From the NCBI GenBank assembly GCA_964588285.1, contig CAZPNX010000002.1, forward strand, positions 62,001-126,000: DNA of 64,000 nt. Reading direction: 5' to 3'. Under the pieces are notes generated by a model that was given only the letters and a program-made list of their open reading frames with translations, did no database searches and was not told where the DNA came from. The DNA is from CAZPNX01 sp964588285 (GTDB lineage Bacteria; Edwardsbacteria; AC1; EtOH8). Position 1 is the stretch's first letter, and every line of letters starts with the position of its first letter. Of the stretch, positions 1-7,091 are shown in pieces. A program made the translations under genes and the position numbers.

Positions 1-1767
1 GGCAGCCTCTACCCATTCCAATCCGGACTGAAGAACGTCTGCGAACAGCTGATCCAGGCCGGCATCCTGCCGTTGGACGACCAGCAGATCGCTTCACTGG
101 GGTCCGAGATTCTGGTGCGTCAGAACGATCAAATGGTAAGACGTCCGGTGGCCTCGCTGGTCGGCCGACAGTCGGTCCGCCTGGCCGCCGGCATCAAAGC
201 CCAGGCACTCCTGCCTAACTCAGAGATTCTGGCCGAGGCCATCTCCGAGGCGGCCGGATCCCTGCTGGTCAGCAACATCTACGTAGACCTAGCCGAGGTC
301 GAGGCCGCCCGCAGCAAAGCCAGATCTATGGTCTCGGCCTGGCGCGACCAGGTCCGCAAAGGCGACCGCATCGTATCCGCCTACCAGCTGGTGGACGAGG
401 AGGCCCACCGCAAGCTTTACTCCTTAAGGGTCAAACTTCAGGAGATGGATCTGGCCTCCCGCGGGGGCAGCTGGTGGCGCTATCTGCTGACCCTGCTATC
501 GCGCCTGTTGGCCCTGGGATTCTTCATCGGGATTCTGGTCTTCTACCTGCGCCACTTTAGGCCCGAGATCTTCGCCAGCTTTTCCTCCCTGCTGCTTTTG
601 GCGGTGATCATCCTGCTGACCATGCTGGCCAGCTGGCTGGTGCTCTCCCATCCCGAGCTTTCCCCCTATCTGGCGCCGGCTGCGTTGGGGCCCCTGCTGG
701 CCACCCTGCTTTTCGACATCACCTTGGGGGCGGTGATGGCGGTAACCGTCAGCCTGCTGTTGGGGGTGGTGACTTCCTTCAGCTTTCCGGTAACGGTGGT
801 GGCTCTGGCCTCGGGCTCGGTGGCCGCCCTGGTGGTCAAGGGCCTGCGGGGCCGGATGCAGTTCATCGCCACCAGCTTCGCTGCCATCGCCCTAGCCAAT
901 GTTTTGGCCATCGCCGCGGTAGAGTATCTTCGGCTGTCGCCTCTGGCCCAAATCCGACAGGCAGTGATGTTGGGGCCGGTGAACGCTCTATTCTCGGTCA
1001 TCCTGGCTTTGGTATTGCTACCCATTTTGGAGGGCGTCTTCCGCACCACCACCGACTTCAGCCTGCTGGAGCTGGCCGATCCCGACCAGCACCTGCTTAA
1101 AAGGCTGTCCATCGAGGCCCCGGGCACTTTCCAGCACAGCATGCTGGTGGGCAACCTGGCCGAGGCCGCGGCCAAGGCCATCGGCGCCAACAGCCTTCAG
1201 GCCAGAATCATGGGCTATTACCATGACATCGGCAAGCTGGCCAAGCCCGAGTATTTCATCGAAAACCAGTCGGATGCCCAGAACCGCCACGATGGCCTGG
1301 CCCCCAAGATGAGCTGTCTGATATTGTTCTCCCATGTCAAGGAGGGGCTGGCCCTGGCTCGGGCCCACCGCCTGCCCAAACCCCTGCTGGCGGCTATCGC
1401 CCAGCATCACGGCACCGCCCTCTGCCGCTTCTTTTATCAGAAGGCTATCAGACAAAGCCAGGGGACGGTGCCGCCCCAGGCCGATTTCCGCTATCCCGGT
1501 CCCAAGCCCCGTACCAAGGAGACCGGCATCCTGATGCTGGCCGACACCGTCGAAGCCACTGTCCGTTCCCTCAAAGACCGCACCCCGGCCCGCATCCGCC
1601 GGGCGGTCAAGGCCACCATCATCGACCGGGCCAACGACCTGGAGCTGGACGAGACCAACCTCACCCTGCACGAGCTGAACCTGGCCGGCGAGGCCTTTGT
1701 TCCCGTGCTGCTGGCCGTCTTCCACCCGCGGATTGACTATCCCTCAGGCGATAAGGTGGCCTCGTAG
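1..1767 (+). CDS. 7TM-HD (PgpH-type) HDIG phosphodiesterase, 5'-truncated
   Basis: The frame is open from base 1, so the N-terminus lies outside the window; the TTG at 73 is not a credible start. What remains is the end of an extracytoplasmic 7TMR-HDED-like domain, then several hydrophobic segments (about 460-1060) forming the multi-helix membrane part, then a cytoplasmic HD domain. The metal-binding motif YYHDIGKL lies near 1219-1242, with downstream QHHG near 1402-1413. This order is that of PgpH/YqfF proteins, which hydrolyse cyclic di-AMP in the characterised Firmicutes enzymes. The substrate here is inferred. The next genes are ybeY, a CNNM/CorC gene and recO, a common grouping with this family. 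It ends at TAG 1765-1767. Confidence 0.88.
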   Translation, partial: GSLYPFQSGLKNVCEQLIQAGILPLDDQQIASLGSEILVRQNDQMVRRPVASLVGRQSVRLAAGIKAQALLPNSEILAEAISEAAGSLLVSNIYVDLAEVEAARSKARSMVSAWRDQVRKGDRIVSAYQLVDEEAHRKLYSLRVKLQEMDLASRGGSWWRYLLTLLSRLLALGFFIGILVFYLRHFRPEIFASFSSLLLLAVIILLTMLASWLVLSHPELSPYLAPAALGPLLATLLFDITLGAVMAVTVSLLLGVVTSFSFPVTVVALASGSVAALVVKGLRGRMQFIATSFAAIALANVLAIAAVEYLRLSPLAQIRQAVMLGPVNALFSVILALVLLPILEGVFRTTTDFSLLELADPDQHLLKRLSIEAPGTFQHSMLVGNLAEAAAKAIGANSLQARIMGYYHDIGKLAKPEYFIENQSDAQNRHDGLAPKMSCLILFSHVKEGLALARAHRLPKPLLAAIAQHHGTALCRFFYQKAIRQSQGTVPPQADFRYPGPKPRTKETGILMLADTVEATVRSLKDRTPARIRRAVKATIIDRANDLELDETNLTLHELNLAGEAFVPVLLAVFHPRIDYPSGDKVAS

Positions 1768-1946
1768 TTTTCCCCTGAGGAAACCAGGAATTCATGAAGG
1801 TGCCTGTTCAACAATTGGCTTTGCTCTTCTATCTGATATCGCCAAACAAAAGTTGTTATCCCTGGTTTCCCGGCTTCCTTAATATCGCTTCTATTCAAAA
1901 TTGCTTTCCTGGTTTCCTAGGTTCCTTATAAAATATTCTGAGCCCG
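1768..1946. repeat. intergenic inverted and direct repeats before ybeY
   Basis: AGGAAACCAGGAA at 1778-1790 recurs as its exact reverse complement at 1906-1918. A further CCTGGTTTCC stands at 1861-1870, so there are three copies of one 10-13 bp unit in 180 bp. The outer pair could form a long-loop stem. The last copy is followed by the AT-rich TTATAAAATAT before ybeY, which may be a -10 region. No gene is seen here and the function is unknown. Confidence 0.5.
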
Positions 1947-2402
1947 ATGCACATTCATATAGAAATAATCGCCGACGACCCCATCCTGCCCGAATCCTGC
2001 TGCCGGACGATCATCTCCCGGGTGCTCAAGGCCGAAGGCTTCTCGGGCTACGACCTGACCCTGGTTTTGGCCGACAACCGGCTGCTGCGCCGGCTCAATC
2101 GCCGCTTCCGCGGCCTGGACCGTCCCACCGACGTCATCTCCTTCGCCCTGCTCGAGGGAACTCCCTTGCCGCTGCCCAGCCGCCAGTTGGGCGATATCTA
2201 CATCTCCATCCCCCGGACCCGGCGCCAGGCCCGCCAATACCGGGTGACGCCCCAGGAGGAGCTGGCCCGGCTGATGATCCACGGCGTACTTCACCTTTTA
2301 GGCTACGACCATATCAGAACCTTCCAGGCGCGCAAGATGCGCCGCCTCGAGGGAAAATACCTTGACGTTTGCCGCCGATTCTATCGTCTCCCGGCCATAT
2401 GA
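1947..2402 (+). CDS. ybeY: endoribonuclease YbeY
   Basis: A 151-residue protein of the UPF0054/YbeY family, a zinc-dependent endoribonuclease involved in 16S rRNA 3'-end maturation and ribosome quality control. The diagnostic metal motif HGVLHLLGYDH is at about residues 112-122. The family landmark DRPTDVISFAL is at about 53-63. Length fits the family (150-170 aa). The ATG at 1947 gives a normal N-terminus. It lies between a PgpH-type gene and a CNNM/CorC gene, as in many genomes. Confidence 0.93.
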   Translation: MHIHIEIIADDPILPESCCRTIISRVLKAEGFSGYDLTLVLADNRLLRRLNRRFRGLDRPTDVISFALLEGTPLPLPSRQLGDIYISIPRTRRQARQYRVTPQEELARLMIHGVLHLLGYDHIRTFQARKMRRLEGKYLDVCRRFYRLPAI

Positions 2403-2472
2403 TCAGCAACTGTAGATCTACAACCATGATTAAACCTTCACCTGGCCCCACTGTGCGGGGTGTATTGCTTGT

Positions 2473-3795
2473 ATGACCGCCTGGTTCGGACCTCAAATCC
2501 TCGGTCTGGCCGGCCTTTTTTTGCTGGGAGCCTTCCTGTCGGCTATCGAGACCGCCCTCATCTCCATGTCGCGACATCGGCTGGCGGCCATCGCCGAACA
2601 ACGGCGCTCTTTTAGCAAAGCCATCAGGTCCTGGCTCGACAACCCCAATAAATTGCTGACCACCATGCTTATCGGCATCAACCTGGTGGCGGTGGGGTCG
2701 TCGGCCCTGGCCACCACTATTATGATAGAATTGGCCGAGCTGTTGCATTGGCCGATGGAAGCGGCGGTGGGCGCCTCCACCTTTGTGGTGGCCGTCATCA
2801 TCATCATGTTCGGCGAGATCATTCCCAAGATCGTGGCCATTCACAACCCGGAGCGGGTCACCCTGCTATTGTTGAGGCCTCTGTGGTGGCTGGATCGGAT
2901 CTTTTATCCGGTCACCGGCACCCTGGTCTGGATCAGCAACAGCATCATCCATCTGTTCGGGGGCCGCCCCGAGGGTTCTGGCCCCGGCCTGACCGCGGCC
3001 GAGATTTGGGCCATGCTCAAGACCGGCCAGGAACAGGGCCTGATCGACCGCTCCGAAACCGAGATGATCCACGGCATCTTCGAACTGGGCGACAAGACGG
3101 CACGGGAGATAATGGTCCCCCGCATCGACATGGCTTCGGTCGAGGAATCCCTGCCTCTATCCCAGGTGATCCGGCTGATGGAAAAGGCCGGCCACTCCAG
3201 GGTGCCGGTCTATCGAGAGACCATCGACAACATCACGGGCATCGCCTATGCCACCGACATCAACCGGACCCTGCGCCGCGGCGCCAAGAAGACAACGGTG
3301 GGAGAGATCGTCCGCCAGGCCCACTTCGTTCCCGAGTCCAAGAGGCTGGACGGCCTGCTGCGCGAGTTCCAGGCTTGGAAGACCCACCTGGCAGTGGTGG
3401 TGGACGAATACGGCGGGACGGCCGGCATGGTCACCCTGGAGGACATCCTAGAGGAGATCGTGGGCGACATCCGCGACGAGTTCGACACCGAGGAGCCTCT
3501 CTACCGCCGCCTGGACGAGCGCAGCTACCGTATAGACTGCCGGATAAACATCGACGAGATCAACGAGGCCCTGGGCACCGCCTTTCCCACCGAGGGCTAC
3601 GAGACCTTCGGCGGCTTCATCTACGACCTGGCCGGCAAGGTGCCTTCCTCCGGCGAAAAAATGCGCTGGCCAACCCAAGAACCCCAATGGGAGTTCACCG
3701 TGGAGTCGGTCCGCAAGCGGCGTATCATGGCTGTCCGGGCCAGGCGGCTGGCAAAGCCTTCGGTGAAGGCAAAGGAGAGTCCGGCGCTGGAATGA
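2473..3795 (+). CDS. CNNM/CorC (HlyC) family membrane protein with CBS pair
   Basis: A 440-residue protein. The N-terminal DUF21/CNNM region has about four hydrophobic helices (residues 5-150) and the SAIETALISMSR signature. Two CBS domains follow (about 205-330, with EIMVPRIDM at the start and VVVDEYGGTAGMVTLEDI in the second). A C-terminal CorC_HlyC domain (about 350-430) has ERSYRIDCRINIDEINEAL. Family members handle divalent cations, probably Mg2+ export or homeostasis; the older name hemolysin is misleading. The ATG at 2473 lies 70 bp after ybeY. It is probably cotranscribed with ybeY and recO. Confidence 0.88.
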   Translation: MTAWFGPQILGLAGLFLLGAFLSAIETALISMSRHRLAAIAEQRRSFSKAIRSWLDNPNKLLTTMLIGINLVAVGSSALATTIMIELAELLHWPMEAAVGASTFVVAVIIIMFGEIIPKIVAIHNPERVTLLLLRPLWWLDRIFYPVTGTLVWISNSIIHLFGGRPEGSGPGLTAAEIWAMLKTGQEQGLIDRSETEMIHGIFELGDKTAREIMVPRIDMASVEESLPLSQVIRLMEKAGHSRVPVYRETIDNITGIAYATDINRTLRRGAKKTTVGEIVRQAHFVPESKRLDGLLREFQAWKTHLAVVVDEYGGTAGMVTLEDILEEIVGDIRDEFDTEEPLYRRLDERSYRIDCRINIDEINEALGTAFPTEGYETFGGFIYDLAGKVPSSGEKMRWPTQEPQWEFTVESVRKRRIMAVRARRLAKPSVKAKESPALE

Positions 3796-3858
3796 TCTCT
3801 ATCTTTCGGCAATCTTATCCTTAAAAAAACCGCTGAAACCCGTGGCTGACAAAGGCTG

Positions 3859-4590
3859 ATGATCGAGCGCACCGAAGCTGTGGTCCTCAAATCGCAGAAT
3901 TGGGGCGAGACCAGCCGCATCGTCAGCGTTTTCTCCCGTCAGCACGGCCTGCTTAAGCTGGTGGCCAGGGGCGCCCGCCGGCCCAAAAGCAGGTTCGGAG
4001 CCGCCTTCGAGACGGGCCACGTCGTCCAGGCCGTCTTCTACCGCAGCCGTTCGTCCGATCTGCACACCGCCTCAGAGGCCTCCATCGCCTGGCGCCCCTC
4101 CTGCCGCGACCACTCCCCGGAGCGCACCCGGGTCATCGCCGCCGGGCTGGAGATCCCCCTGCGGGCGGCCGCCCCCGAAACCCCCATCCTGGCCCTCTAC
4201 AGGAACCTCTGCTCCTTCCTCAGTCTGGTCGACTCCACGCCCGAGGCCGGACATCCCGGCATCCTTTTGGATTTCGTCCTGCGATCGCTGGGGAACCTGG
4301 GATATTACCCGACCTTGGATTCCTGCATCAGCTGCCGACAGGAGATCAAGGACCGCTCGGCGGGCTTCTCGCTGCAAAGCGGCGGACTGGCCTGCCACCG
4401 CTGCGGAGGCGGGTTCAGCGACCTGATGCCGGTGAGCCTAGGCCAGGTCAGGTGGCTGGCAGGCTGGCGACAGGAGGGGAAAAGCACCATACACCGGACG
4501 GAGGCCGTCAAGCTGGTGTCGGTGCTGCTGTCGTTCCTGAACTGCCAGCTGCCGGACCGCGTCAAGCTCCGCTGCTTCCGTCAGCTGTGA
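3859..4590 (+). CDS. recO: DNA repair protein RecO
   Basis: A 243-residue protein. It begins with the RecO OB-fold (MIERTEAVVLKS, then GLLKLVARGARRPKS). A helical part follows, with a Cys4 zinc motif CISC (about residues 154-157) and CHRC (about 177-180). RecO loads RecA onto SSB-coated single-stranded DNA with RecR and anneals strands in the RecF pathway. Length matches the family. It is last in the ybeY-CorC-recO run and is followed directly by a strong terminator. Confidence 0.9.
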   Translation: MIERTEAVVLKSQNWGETSRIVSVFSRQHGLLKLVARGARRPKSRFGAAFETGHVVQAVFYRSRSSDLHTASEASIAWRPSCRDHSPERTRVIAAGLEIPLRAAAPETPILALYRNLCSFLSLVDSTPEAGHPGILLDFVLRSLGNLGYYPTLDSCISCRQEIKDRSAGFSLQSGGLACHRCGGGFSDLMPVSLGQVRWLAGWRQEGKSTIHRTEAVKLVSVLLSFLNCQLPDRVKLRCFRQL

Positions 4591-4620
4591 AAAGGCCCCC
4601 GCCATAGGCGGGGGCCTTTT
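4590..4620 (+). terminator. rho-independent terminator after recO
   Basis: A perfect GC-rich stem, AAAAGGCCCCCGCC / GGCGGGGGCCTTTT, with an ATA loop and a T-run. It begins at the recO stop codon. Because the A-run and T-run are symmetrical it could also stop transcription from the convergent - strand gene. Confidence 0.92.
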
Positions 4621-4653
4621 CCGGGCGTAGCCATGCTTGCGAGCGCGCGTCCG

Positions 4654-5201
4654 TCACCGCATCAGCACCATTTTACGCGATTGGGATCCCTCTTTGGCCT
4701 CCAGCCGGCAGACGTAGACACCGTTGGATACCCGCACCCCCTGCTTGTCCCTCCCGTCCCAAACAACAAACCCCATCCATGAATCCCTCCCCTCGAGAGA
4801 AGGGCTGGCTGCGGTCAGGTCCCTGACGCACTGCCCGGCCAAGTTGTAGACCTTCAGGCTGACCTTCCCTGACCTTGTTAGTTGATATATGATGGTTATT
4901 ATCTGACCAAATGAATTAGGCGCGTTGGGCAGCAACTTCAAACTGCAAACTTTACACCATGAACCCGGCCCATCGGCCACTTCCGCCGGGCCATACCCCT
5001 GGTATATCCGCAGGCCGGAAGCATCATCCGCCACATAGGCGCAACCGCCCGAAACAGTCACGCCCAAGGCAAAGCCCGGCGTTTCGTAGTAGCCGATAGT
5101 TCTGACATTGGAGCTTACCTGGGCCAGGGCCATAGCCGTCAGCATGACGCCGCTAAACGCCACCAATCATGTGGTACTTTCCATTTCCCCCTTCTTTTCA
5201 T
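4654..5201 (-). pseudogene. truncated, frameshifted paralogue of the LVIVD propeller protein
   Basis: The readable frame (4654-5166) has a signal-peptide end (...TAMALAQVSSNV), one LVIVD-type repeat (AYVADDASGLRI) and the FlgD/T9SS-like tail (LPNAPN...YNLAGQ...WDGRD). Compared with the seven-repeat neighbour at 5403-6701, the first repeat is joined directly to the last (LRIYQGYGPA versus LRILQGYGPA). That is what recombination between repeats would leave. The only in-frame start is a TTG placed right after a stop. A natural ATG-Lys-Arg-Arg signal start at 5201 is in another frame, so a frameshift in the signal peptide is likely. Alternatively it is a short expressed paralogue from the TTG. 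Confidence 0.65.
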
Positions 5202-5402
5202 GTTTTTAGCGTTCTCCGTCGATTTTGATGTTTTTTCACGGCGTGATAAATTGCCTCCCTTTCTCCGCCCGGATGCCGTTGCTGTCCTTTTTACAATGTC
5301 CCGCAAATTGGAAACATCGCTCCCTGTGGCCTTTTGATTCACGGGCATCGGATCGTCATCAGGCAATAGGGCCGGCAGACGGCTCTTGAGGCTCCACACC
5401 TT

Positions 5403-6701
5403 TCACCTCACCAGCGCCAGCCTTCTGGATAAGGCGCCATCAGGCGCCTCCAGCCGGTAGAAATAAATCCCCCCGGCCACGCTCCGGCTTTTCTCGTCCC
5501 TTCCGTCCCACTTAGCTTCATGGGTTCCCATATTCTTCTCTTCGTCGACCAGGGTCTTGACGCACTGCCCGGCTACGTTGTACACCCTAAGGCTCACTCT
5601 CCCGGGGCTTGTTATCTGATATCTGACGGTTGTTATCTGATCAAAGGGATTGGGAGCGTTCGGCAGCAGCCTTAAACTCACAACTTTACACCCTGAGCCC
5701 GGCCCATCGGCCACCCCCGCCGGTCCGTAGCCCTGGAGTATCCTAAGACCGGCAGACCCAACAGCCACATAAATTAAACTGTTGGCAAAGGCTACTCCAT
5801 TAACCGGTTCAATAGTGTTGTAATGGCCGACTTCGGCTGGACTGGACGGCATGCTGATATCGATGATCCGCAAACCGGAAGTATCACCGGCCACATAGGC
5901 GTAATTGCCGGATACAGCCACGTCTCTGGCAAACCCCGATATAATGCAACTCCCGACTTCAGTGGGATTGGCCGAATCGCTAATATCGATGACCCGCAAG
6001 CCGGAATCTCCATCAGCCACATAGGCGTACCCCCCGGACACCGCCACGGCATATCCGCTTCCCGGGGTGTTGCAGAAGCCTGTTTCAGCCGGAGAGGTCG
6101 GGTTGCTGATATTGATGATCCGAAGACCCTGAACAAAATCCGCTACATAGGCATAATTGCCTGAAACTGTCACGTCTTCAGAAACTCCCATCGTATTGAA
6201 GAAGCCTACCTCGGCGGGATTGGCCGAATCGCTGATGTCGATGATCCGCAAGCCGGCATAGGTTGCTGCCATATAGGCATATTGGCCTGAAATCGCAAGG
6301 CCTATCGCATTGTTGGCAAGAATATAGTGCCCGGATTCGGTCGGGCTGGCCGGATTGCTGATGTTGATTATCCGCAGGCCCTGGTCCCAGTCTGCCACAT
6401 AGGCAAAATTGCTTTGGATGGCTACGGCCTCGGCTGTCCCCGGCGTGTCGTAAAAGCCGGTTTCTGCCGGGCTGGCCGGGTTGGCGATGTCGATAATCCG
6501 CATCCCGGCCGCATCGTCCGCCACATAGGCAGAATTGCCGGATACGGTCACGCTGATGGAATACCCCGGAGTGTTATGGAAGCCCACGGTCCGCACATTG
6601 GAGCTGTCCTGGGCCAGTGCCTGCCCCGTGCCTAGACCAAGGGCGCTGGCCAGGGATAGCAGCAGTGCCGGCAGCAGAAGTGAACGATAATGGTTTTTCA
6701 T
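5403..6701 (-). CDS. secreted LVIVD-repeat beta-propeller protein with FlgD/T9SS-like tail
   Basis: A 432-residue protein. The signal peptide (residues 1-30) has a long Leu/Ala core ending ALAQ. Seven repeats of about 43 residues follow, each with a YAYVAD...GLRIIDIS core (LVIVD repeats, which fold as a beta-propeller). The tail (about 340-432) has LPNAPNPF, RVYNVAGQ, WDGRDEK and GGIYFYRLE, and resembles the FlgD Ig-like/Por-secretion sorting domains of FCB bacteria. It is probably surface-exposed or secreted; the ligand is unknown. The broken paralogue downstream shares the tail almost word for word. Confidence 0.8.
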   Translation of the reverse strand: MKNHYRSLLLPALLLSLASALGLGTGQALAQDSSNVRTVGFHNTPGYSISVTVSGNSAYVADDAAGMRIIDIANPASPAETGFYDTPGTAEAVAIQSNFAYVADWDQGLRIINISNPASPTESGHYILANNAIGLAISGQYAYMAATYAGLRIIDISDSANPAEVGFFNTMGVSEDVTVSGNYAYVADFVQGLRIINISNPTSPAETGFCNTPGSGYAVAVSGGYAYVADGDSGLRVIDISDSANPTEVGSCIISGFARDVAVSGNYAYVAGDTSGLRIIDISMPSSPAEVGHYNTIEPVNGVAFANSLIYVAVGSAGLRILQGYGPAGVADGPGSGCKVVSLRLLPNAPNPFDQITTVRYQITSPGRVSLRVYNVAGQCVKTLVDEEKNMGTHEAKWDGRDEKSRSVAGGIYFYRLEAPDGALSRRLALVR

Positions 6702-7091
6702 GGTCTCTCTCTTTCTCTTTAGTTGTCGGCGACGGTGTTACCGGCGCCGTATGGCGTTTTGATGGCGATCCGTTTTTCAGGTTGAGATGGTCATTGATTT
6801 TATCGAAGGACCGGCTCCTGGACAAGCAGCCGCACATCTCAATAAGTCCGCCGAGAGCCGAGTATGAGCAGGCGTTATCGGGTTCAGACGAACTACTTGA
6901 TGTTCGGAGGAATATCCTGGCCGACGTCTTGTCAAATGATACAGCTATGCGGCTTAGGAATTGCTTTTGTTGCGCCAATGTTCTGGGCAAGCCGGCTGCG
7001 CCGGCTTGCCCCGTCGTTACGTTGCTTGAGGGCCGGGACGAATATCGGCAGGCATGGTGTACCGCTTCAGCCATGTTGCCTTGATCTGGAC
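6702..7091. other. 390-bp intergenic stretch with a 12-bp perfect hairpin
   Basis: No convincing gene; frames on both strands look random. GGGCAAGCCGGC at 6985-6996 pairs perfectly with GCCGGCTTGCCC at 7000-7011 around a TGC loop. It lies about 80 bp past the 3' end of the propeller gene at 7092-9842 and has no T-run, so it may protect a 3' end rather than terminate. The promoter of the LVIVD gene should lie just above 6701, but I could not assign boxes. Confidence 0.5.

Noticed and set aside
666..1725. Long open frames on the - strand opposite the HD phosphodiesterase gene
   Set aside because: Mirror frames of a GC-rich coding gene; the + strand protein has clear HD and membrane motifs.
5139..5399. 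An 86-codon - strand frame upstream of the truncated propeller gene
   Set aside because: Only its last part could be the original signal peptide in another frame; the rest is not protein-like.
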